From Candidatus Latescibacterota bacterium (GTDB lineage Bacteria; Latescibacterota; UBA2968; GCA-2709665), in contig JAAXHW010000063.1 of assembly GCA_012270675.1 (NCBI GenBank), positions 1 to 64,000 on the forward strand: a stretch of DNA of 64,000 nucleotides, given 5' to 3'. Below, piece by piece: positions 34,912 through 44,184 of the stretch. The translations under genes were made by a program, and so were the position numbers. The notes beneath the pieces were generated by a model. It saw nothing but the letters and a program-made list of their open reading frames with translations. It made no database searches and was not told where the DNA came from. The number at the start of each line of letters is the position of its first letter. The stretch's first letter is position 1.

Positions 34912-35913
34912 TCAGGTCGATTCGGCAACGGGTGAAGCGGGATATCCCTGCGCCATCCAGCATGCCACGGCGTGTCCCCCGTCGATTTGCAATAAGGCGG
35001 GTTGCTGTTCCCGACAGATGGCCTCGGCATCTGGGCAGCGGGGGGAAAAGCGACAGGCCTGGGGGAAGTGGACGGCATCGGGCACGGTGCCGGGAATGAC
35101 CGAAAGGCGTTCTTTCTGTTCGTTCAGTTTGGGCACTGAGGCCAGAAGCCCCCGGGTGTAAGGGTGCCTGGGATCGGTAAAGATCTCCTCCACGCGTCCG
35201 GTTTCCACGATTTTTCCGGCGTACATGACCGCCACCCGGTCTGCGACTTCGGCGATGATGCCCAGGTCGTGGGTGATCATCAGGACGGCCATCCCGAAAT
35301 CCTGCTGGAGCTGTGTCAGGAGTTCCAGGATCTGGGCCTGGATGGTTACGTCCAGGGCGGTGGTCGGCTCGTCGGCGATGAGGATGTCGGGGGTGCAGGA
35401 GAGGGCCATGGCGATCATGACCCGCTGGCGCATGCCGCCCGAGAGATGGTGGGGGTACTCATTCGCCCGCCGGGCCGGGTCGGGAATGCCTACCTTCTGG
35501 AGCATGTCCACGGTTTTTTTCCGGGCGGCCGCCCTGCCGAGGCCCTGGTGGCGCACGACAGCCTCGTCAATCTGGCTTCCGCAGGTGAAAACCGGGTTGA
35601 GGCTGGTCATAGGCTCCTGGAAGATCATGGCGATGTCGTTGCCCCGCACATCGCGCATGTCGTGCTCGCTCAGGCTTAAGAGATCGCGCCCTTCAAAGCG
35701 GATTGCGCCCGATACGATTTTGCCCGGGGGCTGGGGGACGAGGCGCATCATGGAGAGGGAGGTGACGCTTTTTCCGCATCCCGACTCTCCCACCAACCCC
35801 AGGGTTTCCCCTTTTTGAAGGGTGAACGACACGCCGTCCACCGCCTGCGCCACGCCGCCGTGAATATAGAAGTACGTTTTTAATTTTTCGACTTGTAGAA
35901 GGGATTCCGACAT
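34912..35913 (-). CDS. Oligopeptide/dipeptide ABC transporter ATPase, OppD type
   Basis: A 333-residue ABC ATPase with Walker [16 protein letters not shown], signature [15 protein letters not shown], Walker [15 protein letters not shown]-loop [10 protein letters not shown] and the family tail with [16 protein letters not shown]. The start is ATG 35913, preceded by GGAG; an ATG seven codons earlier lacks a good site. It is paired with the OppF-type gene. A 109-bp spacer without clear signals separates it from the 242-residue membrane protein upstream. Confidence 0.93.
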   Translation of the reverse strand: MSESLLQVEKLKTYFYIHGGVAQAVDGVSFTLQKGETLGLVGESGCGKSVTSLSMMRLVPQPPGKIVSGAIRFEGRDLLSLSEHDMRDVRGNDIAMIFQEPMTSLNPVFTCGSQIDEAVVRHQGLGRAAARKKTVDMLQKVGIPDPARRANEYPHHLSGGMRQRVMIAMALSCTPDILIADEPTTALDVTIQAQILELLTQLQQDFGMAVLMITHDLGIIAEVADRVAVMYAGKIVETGRVEEIFTDPRHPYTRGLLASVPKLNEQKERLSVIPGTVPDAVHFPQACRFSPRCPDAEAICREQQPALLQIDGGHAVACWMAQGYPASPVAEST

Positions 35914-36022
35914 AGATCTCCGTCGAATTTTCACCGGATGCTACGACATTGTTGGGTTGGACTCCCGGGGGCCCTGTTGCGTTCCCATTTTAATCCTTCA
36001 AACGCGTTTTCGCTTCCCGGGT

Positions 36023-36751
36023 TTAGAAGAGGGGCAGGTTGAGGTTCAGCCAGTCTTCCAGGAGAAAGCCGACCCGGCCGATGAGGAGGGAGAGACGGGC
36101 CATAATCGTATATCCGAACGATGCGCCGAAGGAGACCATCAGGAACCAGATGCCGACTCTGGAGGCGGTCCCGATGGCACCGGTGTGTTCGACTGAGAAG
36201 AAGAAGTAGATCAGGACGGTTACCACACCGATGAGGATGATCAGCAGGTTCAGGCCCTCCAGGCTCCAGCTCAAGGGCTTGAGGGTCGGCTCGATCTGGG
36301 CCAGGAGGGCGGCGGAGATGGTCCTGGGAATGCTGAAGCCGGCCCCCAGCCCCACGAAGAAGGCGAACGCGATCCGGCTGGGCCACCCGAACCTCCGGGA
36401 GAATCGGGTCAGCATCAGGAGGCCCAGCAGGGTAGGGACGATCAGCCACCAATCGATTGTTCCGGAGGCATCAAGGCCGAAAAACGTGATGATAATTTCG
36501 CCGTACAGCGTCGGGTACCATACCTGACCGAAGGTGTAGCCCGCTGCAATGCCCACGTAGACGTGTTCGGCAAATTTGAACAGCGGGTTGTCCCGGTACA
36601 GGAAGCTGTACAGGGCCAGCGTAAGTCCTGCAGCCACAATGACGCCGAGGCCCTCCCAGTTCGCCGTGAGGGCGCCGGTGATCAGCAGGAAGCCGTTGAC
36701 GAGGACCAGAAAGAGGATAAAGCCCAGAAAGAGGACGGTGTCGCGGTTCAT
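36023..36751 (-). CDS. Unknown seven-helix membrane protein (last gene of the DUF6754 cluster)
   Basis: A 242-residue hydrophobic protein with about seven predicted membrane segments, beginning MNRDTVLFLGFILFLVLVNG. A loop with YRDNPLFKFAEHVYVGIAAG lies near residues 52-71, and SRRFGWPSRIAFAFFVGLGA is near the centre. No family is recognised. Its ATG overlaps the stop of the 283-residue gene by 4 bp, so the two are translationally coupled. It is the last of five genes that look like one membrane complex. Confidence 0.75.
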   Translation of the reverse strand: MNRDTVLFLGFILFLVLVNGFLLITGALTANWEGLGVIVAAGLTLALYSFLYRDNPLFKFAEHVYVGIAAGYTFGQVWYPTLYGEIIITFFGLDASGTIDWWLIVPTLLGLLMLTRFSRRFGWPSRIAFAFFVGLGAGFSIPRTISAALLAQIEPTLKPLSWSLEGLNLLIILIGVVTVLIYFFFSVEHTGAIGTASRVGIWFLMVSFGASFGYTIMARLSLLIGRVGFLLEDWLNLNLPLF

Positions 36752-37599
36752 GGCCGGGCCCTCCCTGTTGAATTGTCGGACCTGGAGGACCGGCGCTGGA
36801 GAAAGTACATGAGATTCCCCAGTACAATGAAGAGAATGATGACAAGGTGGGTGACCGACTGCGGGCGCATCCCGGTGGTGGCCGTTCCGGTCCGTTTGAC
36901 CAGCGCTTCATACTCGGCCGCGCCGGCCAGGCCGCCGATGAGGCCCACAAGCTGCTTTGACTGGAGGTAGGGGAAGAGGTCGGGTGCGATGACTGCGGTG
37001 CATCCGGCGCCCAGCGGGAATTTGTACTTTTCCTGGCCATAGGGAATCCAGATGCCGTCAACCGTGTCTCCGGCCCCGAAGTCGAACACAAAGCCGAAGT
37101 CCTTCAACGTGCGCAGGTTGCGGGTGACCGCCAGGCTGTCCGTGCGGGCGCCTGTGAAATCCCGGGGGAAGGCGCTGTGGAGGTCCTGGCCCATATTGAT
37201 CACGACGCTGGCTCCTCCCGGTTTGTATCCCATAAACGCGTAGTCGACGCCGGAGGTCTTGCCGAACTCTGCTGCGGCCGTTTCCAGGGCCTTCTGCGCC
37301 AGGCCGGGGGCGTCGGGCCAGAGGCAGACGGCCACGATTTTGACGTTGCGGCTGAAGCAGTGGCGCAGCAACGCGAGGGCCATCGGCTGGAGTTCGGGTT
37401 CGGACCCCGGGCCGTAGTCGAAGGCGAGGAGCACCGTGCCGCCCTCATCGGCCGTTCGCTCGATTTCCCGGTAGACCGCCCGGACGGTGGAGGTCGGCTT
37501 GATGGGGAAGGTGAATTCGGCCAGCAGGGGGATGAGAACCCCCAGAAAGACGAAGACGAAGATGGTGCGACGGTCCAGGTTCATCAGACGTTCGGTCAT
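36748..37599 (-). CDS. Unknown membrane-anchored protein with an alpha/beta domain
   Basis: A 283-residue protein with a membrane helix at each end (about 13-33 and 252-269) and a soluble alpha/beta domain between them. Recognisable stretches are RTADEGGTVLLAFDYGPGSE, KIVAVCLWPDAPGLAQKALE and PLGAGCTAVIAPDLFPYLQ. The topology predicts the soluble part outside the cytoplasm. No catalytic motif or family was identified. It overlaps both neighbours by 4 bp (ATGA at each junction), which implies fixed-ratio synthesis with the two polytopic proteins. Confidence 0.75.
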   Translation of the reverse strand: MTERLMNLDRRTIFVFVFLGVLIPLLAEFTFPIKPTSTVRAVYREIERTADEGGTVLLAFDYGPGSEPELQPMALALLRHCFSRNVKIVAVCLWPDAPGLAQKALETAAAEFGKTSGVDYAFMGYKPGGASVVINMGQDLHSAFPRDFTGARTDSLAVTRNLRTLKDFGFVFDFGAGDTVDGIWIPYGQEKYKFPLGAGCTAVIAPDLFPYLQSKQLVGLIGGLAGAAEYEALVKRTGTATTGMRPQSVTHLVIILFIVLGNLMYFLQRRSSRSDNSTGRARP

Positions 37600-38252
37600 T
37601 CCTCACCTCCTCCGATATAGGCACGCTCGATGCCGAAGATGATCCGCAGGGATGTGGCGATGGCCCCCAGGCTCACGCCCAGGAGAATGCCCCGCTTGGC
37701 GGCCAGGTTAGGAACAGCCATCAGCCACTGGGATGCCTGGGGGATGAGATCGGAGATAAAGGCCCCGATGGGTACGCGCCCCAGCATCACCACCACGGCC
37801 GCGACCAGCAGGATGGCCGCCTCGGGGGTCCGCGCCCGGAAGGTCCGGTAGGCTGCCGAGGCGATGAAAAAGGCCAGGATGGAGAACATGGTGGCGCCGG
37901 CGGGCACCTGCACGTGGAGGAAGAGCCACTGGTAGCCCCCTGTTTTCGCCTGGGCACTGAAGGGGCCTTGTCCGTCGTTGTAGAGGACAAAGAAGCACAT
38001 CAGGGCGAAGCTGATGTAGACGATGAGGCTGTAGCCCCACCCGGCCTGACGGCGGCGGATACGCCCCCAGTGGAGGTTGAGCAGGCTGAAGAGGCCCAGA
38101 AAAAAGGCGAAGGCATATACGATGCGCAGCCAGAGGGAGAGTGTTTTCTCCAGATCCTGGGCATCGGCGTGGGGGATGTAGTAGATGGCAATGCCGATGA
38201 TTCCAAAAACAAAGGCGACGATCAGCGGAAGGGTGCGTCTTAAGAAGAGCAT
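37596..38252 (-). CDS. Unknown six-helix membrane protein
   Basis: A 218-residue protein with about six membrane segments, starting MLFLRRTLPLIVAFVFGIIG. It contains NLHWGRIRRRQAGWGYSLIV in a charged cytoplasmic loop, and GGYQWLFLHVQVPAGATMFS before the fourth helix. It resembles no transporter family that I recognise. It lies 10 bp after the DUF6754 gene and overlaps the 283-residue gene by 4 bp. Confidence 0.75.
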   Translation of the reverse strand: MLFLRRTLPLIVAFVFGIIGIAIYYIPHADAQDLEKTLSLWLRIVYAFAFFLGLFSLLNLHWGRIRRRQAGWGYSLIVYISFALMCFFVLYNDGQGPFSAQAKTGGYQWLFLHVQVPAGATMFSILAFFIASAAYRTFRARTPEAAILLVAAVVVMLGRVPIGAFISDLIPQASQWLMAVPNLAAKRGILLGVSLGAIATSLRIIFGIERAYIGGGEE

Positions 38253-38262
38253 AGGCCCCTCC

Positions 38263-39474
38263 TTATGATGGTGTGAACATATGGGTTAGAATGGGGTATC
38301 CAAACGTGGCCGCCAGCGTGCCCACGATCAAGACAAAAAGCAGAATGGCCTTGCCGACATCCTGCCCTTTGAGGCTTCCCAGCAGCCTGGGTTCGCGCGC
38401 TAGGTAGGCGCTGGCCGCGTAGAGTTCCTCTCCCATCAGGGTGTAGTCGCAGGTGGTGACAAAGAAGGGAAGCTGGGTGTAGGCATCGGTGCCGGCGATC
38501 TGGATGGCCCCGGTGGAGGCTCCGGTTTCGGCCAGGAGCAGGGCCTCGGCGTAGAAGTAGCCCATCATGATGTTCGTCGCGGGACGCTCACGGACCATCA
38601 TGCCATCCACGGCGGCCGCGTAGCTGAACTGGTCCGTGGCGGCCAGGAAGACGCTGTCGGGGTTGAAAGCGTCCGGTCGGCCCGCATCCAGATAGGCCTC
38701 TTTGACCACCTCCTGGCTGACGGCCATCACCACAGGGTCGAAGTTGGCCACCCGCAGGACGGTGTCGTATTCGGCGGTTCTGTGGGCGACCCGTGCCAGG
38801 ATGTTGACGGCCGCGATGGTGGAGACCCTGTCCATGCCGGCCAGGCCGTGTGCAAAGAGCACGGGTTTGCCCATTTCGGTGGCCCGGCCCAGGGCCTCGT
38901 CCAGGGCTTCCAGGCCGGCGATACGACGGATGTAGAGGTCTCTGCGCCTGGCCAGGGCGATATAGACCAGGATGATAATGGAGAAGACAGTACCCAGGAT
39001 AAAGTTGTTCAGTTTCGCCCAGTTGAAGAGGTTGCCGTAGGCCTGGGCCTGGACGACCGTTGTGCCTTCGACGATCGATTCGCCCATTTGCACGTCAATT
39101 CGGGCGTAGTAGGACTTTTTGTCTTCAAGGGAGACCTTCCGGGGTGCTTCTCCCGGAATCGTATACCCACCCAGGTGTACAAAGTGATGGTTGCTGTTTT
39201 CCGCCTTATGGCCGAAGGTGGCCGGATCGTCGGACATCAGGTTGCCCGCTGCATCGACCTCGGCCGCGGGATAGAACGGGCCTTCCCGGGACTCGGCGAC
39301 CAGAATCCGGTAGACCGTCCCCGGAGGTGCCGAGCTGGACCGGGGCCAGGTGAGGGTGATGCTTTTGCCCGCGTCGTTGGGGGTGTCGATGGCCCTGACT
39401 TCAGCGGGGGGAGACACCTGCTGGGCGGTGGCGGTTCCCACAAGGAGCGCCAGGGAGAGGATGAGGTATTTCAT
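38263..39474 (-). CDS. Fibronectin-III/DUF6754 membrane protein
   Basis: A 403-residue protein. A signal peptide (about 1-19) leads to an extracytoplasmic fibronectin-III-like domain (about 22-130: SITLTWPRSSSAPPGTVYRI), a membrane helix (about 155-175), then a domain with GKPVLFAHGLAGMDRVSTIA and GYFYAEALLLAETGASTGAI typical of DUF6754, and a final membrane helix. The start is ATG 39474 with GGAGG seven nt upstream; a longer frame overlaps the preceding gene. DUF6754 has no known function. It lies 16 bp after the barrel-sandwich gene. Confidence 0.82.
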   Translation of the reverse strand: MKYLILSLALLVGTATAQQVSPPAEVRAIDTPNDAGKSITLTWPRSSSAPPGTVYRILVAESREGPFYPAAEVDAAGNLMSDDPATFGHKAENSNHHFVHLGGYTIPGEAPRKVSLEDKKSYYARIDVQMGESIVEGTTVVQAQAYGNLFNWAKLNNFILGTVFSIIILVYIALARRRDLYIRRIAGLEALDEALGRATEMGKPVLFAHGLAGMDRVSTIAAVNILARVAHRTAEYDTVLRVANFDPVVMAVSQEVVKEAYLDAGRPDAFNPDSVFLAATDQFSYAAAVDGMMVRERPATNIMMGYFYAEALLLAETGASTGAIQIAGTDAYTQLPFFVTTCDYTLMGEELYAASAYLAREPRLLGSLKGQDVGKAILLFVLIVGTLAATFGYPILTHMFTPS

Positions 39475-39490
39475 TTTATGCCTCCAGAGG

Positions 39491-40618
39491 TCATCCTTCG
39501 ATGAGTTCCACATTCGCCCGGGGGACGACCGCCCGGACGCCGTCTTCGAACTCGACTTCCAGCACGCGTACCAGGGTTTCCGAGTCTACTTTCCGAAGCT
39601 CGGCAGGCAGCGCGGTGACCCGGCCGATTTTTCCGAAATAGGGGGCCCGAATCGCCCGGAGCAGCGCACCTGAGGAGAGTCCTTCCCGGGTTGCTGCGAG
39701 GTCTGCGGGAGGGCGTGCCGATGCGTCCGGGTGCGGGATGATGATTTCGGGGCGCAAGACGCCCGCCCGGATCTGGGTGGCGCCCGAGATCGAGGCCTCC
39801 TGCCCGGCGCGCTCTTTGAGGATCTCGAAGGTTTTGCGGGCGATGGCGATTTCGCCGAATCCTTCGGTTACGATAAGGGTGAGTCCGACTTCCTCCGTGC
39901 CTGTGATTGCGACCCCCAGGTCGTAGCCGAGCAGGTCGCACAGGTCCCGGTCGCGTATGCCGCCGCCGATGAGGCCGATGGCGCCTGCTTCCTGTGCCCG
40001 GCGAACGGCTTCGAGGGTGAGCAGGCTCCCTCCGACGACGATTTTTCCCTCACAGGCGTCGTCGATCTGTTGTGCGCTCAGGATCTGGTCGGGCGCATCC
40101 ACCACGGGGTGAAGTGTGCCCCAGCGCTCGCCTCCCACCCCGAAGATGCCCTGGAGAAACGCGCCGTTTGTTTCTATGACCACACCTTCGCCGGGGATGA
40201 TTTCCACAACGGTTCCGTCCACATAGGCCCGGACCTGAACCGGGCGGGGCGATTCGCGGAGCAGGACCTGGCCAGTGACGGGCGAGATGCTTTCCACGGT
40301 CCCGGTGACGGGGGACGCGACCGTTGTTTTGAACCATTTGATGAAGGGGCGGGTCTGGGCAAGGGGTTGCCCGGCCTCCACCGGTTCGCCCTCTTTTTTG
40401 AGCATATAGGCCGGGAGTTCGTCGGGGGTGACGCCGAGCCGGTTGACCAGATTCAGGGTGGTCACGTTTCCGGGCAGGTCGGTCCGGGCCACGACCTGGT
40501 CCCGCCGGACGGTTTCCCCCCGGGCAACCAGCACGTCGCCCGCAAGGGGAAGCTGTCGGCGTTTTCGGAGGGTGGCCTGCCGGGTTACGCGCAGGCCGGG
40601 GGTGTATGCGTGGGCCAT
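39491..40618 (-). CDS. Unknown protein with lipoyl-like (barrel-sandwich) N-terminus and KOW-like C-terminus
   Basis: A 375-residue soluble protein, first gene of the cluster. The N-terminal part has two barrel-sandwich-like segments (LPLAGDVLVARGETVRRDQV at about 24-43, and FKTTVASPVTGTVESISPVT at about 95-115). These are folds shared by lipoyl/biotinyl domains and by RnfC-type proteins, but no lysine in the modified position was seen. A central alpha/beta region holds SLLTLEAVRRAQEAGAIGLI and GIRDRDLCDLLGYDLGVAIT. The last 55 residues (FGKIGRVTALPAELRKVDSE) look like a small KOW-type beta barrel. It follows the fused OppDF gene after a spacer full of heptamer repeats. Confidence 0.75.
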   Translation of the reverse strand: MAHAYTPGLRVTRQATLRKRRQLPLAGDVLVARGETVRRDQVVARTDLPGNVTTLNLVNRLGVTPDELPAYMLKKEGEPVEAGQPLAQTRPFIKWFKTTVASPVTGTVESISPVTGQVLLRESPRPVQVRAYVDGTVVEIIPGEGVVIETNGAFLQGIFGVGGERWGTLHPVVDAPDQILSAQQIDDACEGKIVVGGSLLTLEAVRRAQEAGAIGLIGGGIRDRDLCDLLGYDLGVAITGTEEVGLTLIVTEGFGEIAIARKTFEILKERAGQEASISGATQIRAGVLRPEIIIPHPDASARPPADLAATREGLSSGALLRAIRAPYFGKIGRVTALPAELRKVDSETLVRVLEVEFEDGVRAVVPRANVELIEG

Positions 40619-40621
40619 AGT

Positions 40622-40705
40622 AGAAACCGTGAACTGTGAAACCGTAGACGTGAAGGTTTATTTTTGCAGGGGGGACGATTTGCCGTTTGTCGTTTCACTT
40701 TTCAC
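40622..40705. repeat. Two oppositely oriented heptamer repeat tracts
   Basis: Tract one, 40622-40656, has five units in register, including GTGAACT and GTGAAAC. Tract two, 40678-40705, has four units including GTTTGTC and GTTTCAC, which read as the reverse complement of tract one. The last unit and a half of tract two code for the C-terminus of the OppDF fusion. Confidence 0.6.
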
Positions 40706-42746
40706 ATCCAGTATGTCGGTAGAGGTAACACCGGCAGGCGTGGGTATCCGCAAAGGCGTATTCGGGCGGATATTGCCGGTCGCATTCGTCCATGCGGTCC
40801 GGACAGCGGGGGTGAAAATGGCAGCCGACCGGAGGGTGGACCGGGGAGGGTACATCGCCGGTGAGCCGAATTTTTTCCACGCCTGTGTCGGGATCAATCT
40901 GAGGGACGGCGGAGAGCAGGGCGCGCGTATAGGGATGTTTGGGGTTGTTGAAGATTTCGTCTTTGGCACCCCATTCCACGATGCGTCCCAGGTACATTAC
41001 GGCGACCTCATCCGCAAGGTAGGCCACCACTGAGAGGTCGTGCGTGATGAGCAGGTAGGTCAGGTTCCGCTCCGCCTGGAGTTTTTCCAGGAGGTTGATG
41101 ATCTGCGCCTGTACCGACACGTCCAGGGCGCTGGTGAGTTCGTCGCAGACGATGAACTCGGGATCAACGGCCAGGCACCGGGCGATGCCGATGCGCTGCC
41201 GCTGCCCCCCGGAGAATTCGTGAGGATAGCGGTGGACCATTTCGGGCGACAGTCCGACCTGTTCCATTAAGGCCCGGGCCCTGTCCAGCCGGTCCTTCCG
41301 GTTTTCACCGATGCCATGCGCTTCCATGCCTTCCGTGAGGGCCTCGCCGACCATCATACGGGGGTTCAGGGAGCTGAAGGGGTCTTGAAAGACGATCTGG
41401 AGTTTCCGGCGGTAGGGTTTGAGGGCCGCGTGGGACAGGGTGGTGAGGTCCACGCCCCCGTATTCGACCGTGCCTCCGGTGGGCCTGAGGAGCTGGATGA
41501 GCGCTTTTCCCAGGGTGGTTTTGCCGCACCCGGATTCTCCTACCAGCGCCAGGGTGCGGCCTCTGCGAACCGTGAGGTCTACGCTGTCTACCGCGCGGAC
41601 ATATCCGACAGTGCGCTTAAACAGCCCGCGTTTGATGGGGAACCAGAGCCTGATCCCGTGCGCGGCAACGAGGGGAGATGTTTCAGCATTCTGCTGTGCC
41701 CGCGCCCTTTTGGGGGGGGCTTCGCGGACTTCAGCCGGAGATACCGGCCGGCCCATGATCTGTTCGTCGTACAACAGGCAGGCCGCGCGGTGGCCGTTTT
41801 CCCGGGAGATGAGCCGGGGTTGCTGTATTTTGCAGATGTCCATCGTCCGGTGACACCGGTCCGCAAACCGGCAGCCGGGGGGGAACCGGGTGGCCCCGGG
41901 CACACGGCCCTCGATGGTCTGGAGGGCTTCGCCCTGTTTCCGGCGCGTGGGCAGCGATTGGAGCAGTTTGATGGTGTAGGGATGGGCGGGGTCGCGGAAA
42001 AGGGTTTTCCGGTCCGCTTCTTCCACGATTTTGCCGCCGTACATGACCGCGACGCGGTCCGCGTTTTCGGCCACGACGCCCAGGTCGTGGGTGATGAGCA
42101 GAACGGCGGTTCCGAATTCACTCCGGAGGTCTCTGATCAGGGCCAGGATCTGTTCCTGGATGGTTACGTCTAGGGCGGTTGTGGGTTCGTCCGCAATGAG
42201 GAGGCCCGGGCGGCAGGCGAGGGCCATGGCGATCAGGACGCGCTGTTTCATGCCACCGGAGAGCTGGTGGGGATATTCTCTGAACCGGAGGGCGGGTTCG
42301 GGGATTTTGACCATGTCCAGCATCCGAATGGCTCTGGCGTGCGCTTCGGCGCTGTCCACGTCCTGGTGCCGTTTGATGACTTCGACGATCTGGTTGCCCA
42401 CGGTGAATACCGGGTTGAGGCTGGTCATAGGCTCCTGGAAGATCATGGAGATTTCGTTGCCGCGCAACTTGCGCTTCTCGACTTCGGGGATGCGGACGAT
42501 GTCTTTGCTTTTGTATTCGATGGCGCCCCCTGCGATGAAGCCCGCGGGTTTCTGGATGAGCTGGATGACGGAGAGCGCGGTGACGGTTTTGCCGCATCCG
42601 GACTCTCCCACCAGCGCAAGGATTTCGCCCCGGTGGATGTCAAACGACACGCCGTCCACCGCTTTTGCGATGCCCTCGGCCGTACGGAAATAGGTCTTGA
42701 GGTCTCGCACCCTGAGGAGCACGCCATTGGAGGTTGTTTGCGCCAT
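40695..42746 (-). CDS. Fused OppD-OppF ABC transporter ATPase
   Basis: A 683-residue protein joining two complete ABC ATPases. The first has [42 protein letters not shown] and the tail PPGCRFADRCHR; the second has [42 protein letters not shown] and the tail PPVGCHFHPRCPDRMDECD. In the second Walker B the usual DEP is DEL. The start is ATG 42746, 7 nt after oppC; a longer frame only overlaps oppC. It supplies both nucleotide-binding domains for the adjacent OppBC permease and OppA, making the system complete. Confidence 0.93.
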   Translation of the reverse strand: MAQTTSNGVLLRVRDLKTYFRTAEGIAKAVDGVSFDIHRGEILALVGESGCGKTVTALSVIQLIQKPAGFIAGGAIEYKSKDIVRIPEVEKRKLRGNEISMIFQEPMTSLNPVFTVGNQIVEVIKRHQDVDSAEAHARAIRMLDMVKIPEPALRFREYPHQLSGGMKQRVLIAMALACRPGLLIADEPTTALDVTIQEQILALIRDLRSEFGTAVLLITHDLGVVAENADRVAVMYGGKIVEEADRKTLFRDPAHPYTIKLLQSLPTRRKQGEALQTIEGRVPGATRFPPGCRFADRCHRTMDICKIQQPRLISRENGHRAACLLYDEQIMGRPVSPAEVREAPPKRARAQQNAETSPLVAAHGIRLWFPIKRGLFKRTVGYVRAVDSVDLTVRRGRTLALVGESGCGKTTLGKALIQLLRPTGGTVEYGGVDLTTLSHAALKPYRRKLQIVFQDPFSSLNPRMMVGEALTEGMEAHGIGENRKDRLDRARALMEQVGLSPEMVHRYPHEFSGGQRQRIGIARCLAVDPEFIVCDELTSALDVSVQAQIINLLEKLQAERNLTYLLITHDLSVVAYLADEVAVMYLGRIVEWGAKDEIFNNPKHPYTRALLSAVPQIDPDTGVEKIRLTGDVPSPVHPPVGCHFHPRCPDRMDECDRQYPPEYAFADTHACRCYLYRHTGCEK

Positions 42747-42753
42747 ATGCCGA

Positions 42754-44175
42754 CTATTCCGTTCGCAGTCTGGGGTCCAGGGCATCCCGGACCGCGTCGC
42801 CGAAGATGTTGGCAGGCAGGACCAGCCCGAACATGAACACAAAGGCCGCAAGCAGGTTCCACCAGACGATCGGATCTCGCGATATTTCCAGGCGGGCAGC
42901 GTTGATCATGTTCCCCCAGCTTTCCATGGAGGGGTCCACGCCGATGCCGACATAGGCCAGGACCGCTTCGGCCAGGACCAGCCCGCTAAAACGCAGGATC
43001 ACCGAGATCAGTACGATGTGCATGACATTGGGGAGGATGTGCCGGAACATGATTTTAAGGTGGCCCACGCCGAAGGCTTCCGAGGCCTGAATGTATTCGT
43101 TCTCCCGCACCCTGAGCGTTTCGCCCCGGATCAGGCGGCACAGCCCGGTCCAGCTTCCGATGCCGAGTACGGCACAAAGCCAGGCCAGCCGGATGTCGGA
43201 GGCATAGACTGTGTGCATCTGCTGGATTTTTGTGGTGACGATCAACATGGCCGCTGCGATGAGCAGGATGCCTGGAATCGAACTCAGGGTGGTGTAGATG
43301 TACTGGATCAGATCGTCCACCCGGCCTCCGAAATAGCCTGCCATGATCCCGAAGAGGATGGCCACCGGCGTGGCGATAAGCGTTGTCAGTGTGCCCACAA
43401 TCAGGCCGACCCGACAGCCTTTGATCGCTCGAAAGAGGACGTCCCGTCCGACCTGGTCTGTACCCAGGAAGTGGTATTTGGCGGAGAGCACTGCCATGAC
43501 CGAGACGATCAGCGCAGCAGCCCCCAGAAAGGCACCTGCCTTAAGGCCGGTCCGGAGGGCGGAAGCGGGGGATGGGCTTCCCTCCGGCGCAACCGATCCG
43601 AAGTGAACATATCCTGCGTATACACCTGCGGTCAGACCGGCCAGCAGAATGCCGATTCCCAGGCCGGCCAGCATCCCTCTGAGGACCAGCTCCAGGATGT
43701 CCCCGGCCTTTTCGTCCGGGTTTTGCAGGTGGCTGCCGCCATAGACCAGGGGCGGGTAATCTCTTATCCGGGAGCCGTCTTTCCGCTCGATCAGTTCTTT
43801 GGTAAACTGCCGGGTTGCGAACGGAGCGGAGAAGGTTTTTTCCGTGCGACCTCTCAGGCCGGTGCAGAAGAGGTCGAGGAGGGAGAGGATTTCCGCCCGG
43901 TAAGCCGGGCGCCCGTCCGCCGTTGTCTGCGCCTCACCGCCTTCCGCATAGGCCCGTTGCTGAAAATGGACGGAGTCGAGCAGTGCGACCAGGGTATAAA
44001 GCAGCACGATTCCCATGCAGACCATAGGCAGCCGCCTGGCTCTGATCTGTCGCCAGGCCGTTTTGTAGTACTCCCGCCTGCGGGCAAAGAACAGAAATCC
44101 GATTCCGCTTAGGACGAGCAGAAAGACCAGAACATCTGTGGTGAGAAAGACGAGTTTGAATTTGCCGAAGGTCAT
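42754..44175 (-). CDS. Extended OppC-type ABC permease
   Basis: A 473-residue inner-membrane permease, about 170 residues longer than usual OppC. The first about 240 residues contain four extra helices and a loop (TADGRPAYRAEILSLLDLF, KELIERKDGSRIRDYPPLVY) that carries the HFLGTDQVGRDVLFR-type N-terminal motif only at its end. The standard core follows, with the EAA coupling motif EYIQASEAFGVGHLKIMFRH and the terminal FGDAVRDALDPRLR. It lies 9 bp after oppB. Confidence 0.92.
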   Translation of the reverse strand: MTFGKFKLVFLTTDVLVFLLVLSGIGFLFFARRREYYKTAWRQIRARRLPMVCMGIVLLYTLVALLDSVHFQQRAYAEGGEAQTTADGRPAYRAEILSLLDLFCTGLRGRTEKTFSAPFATRQFTKELIERKDGSRIRDYPPLVYGGSHLQNPDEKAGDILELVLRGMLAGLGIGILLAGLTAGVYAGYVHFGSVAPEGSPSPASALRTGLKAGAFLGAAALIVSVMAVLSAKYHFLGTDQVGRDVLFRAIKGCRVGLIVGTLTTLIATPVAILFGIMAGYFGGRVDDLIQYIYTTLSSIPGILLIAAAMLIVTTKIQQMHTVYASDIRLAWLCAVLGIGSWTGLCRLIRGETLRVRENEYIQASEAFGVGHLKIMFRHILPNVMHIVLISVILRFSGLVLAEAVLAYVGIGVDPSMESWGNMINAARLEISRDPIVWWNLLAAFVFMFGLVLPANIFGDAVRDALDPRLRTE

Positions 44176-44184
44176 GTCGCGTTT

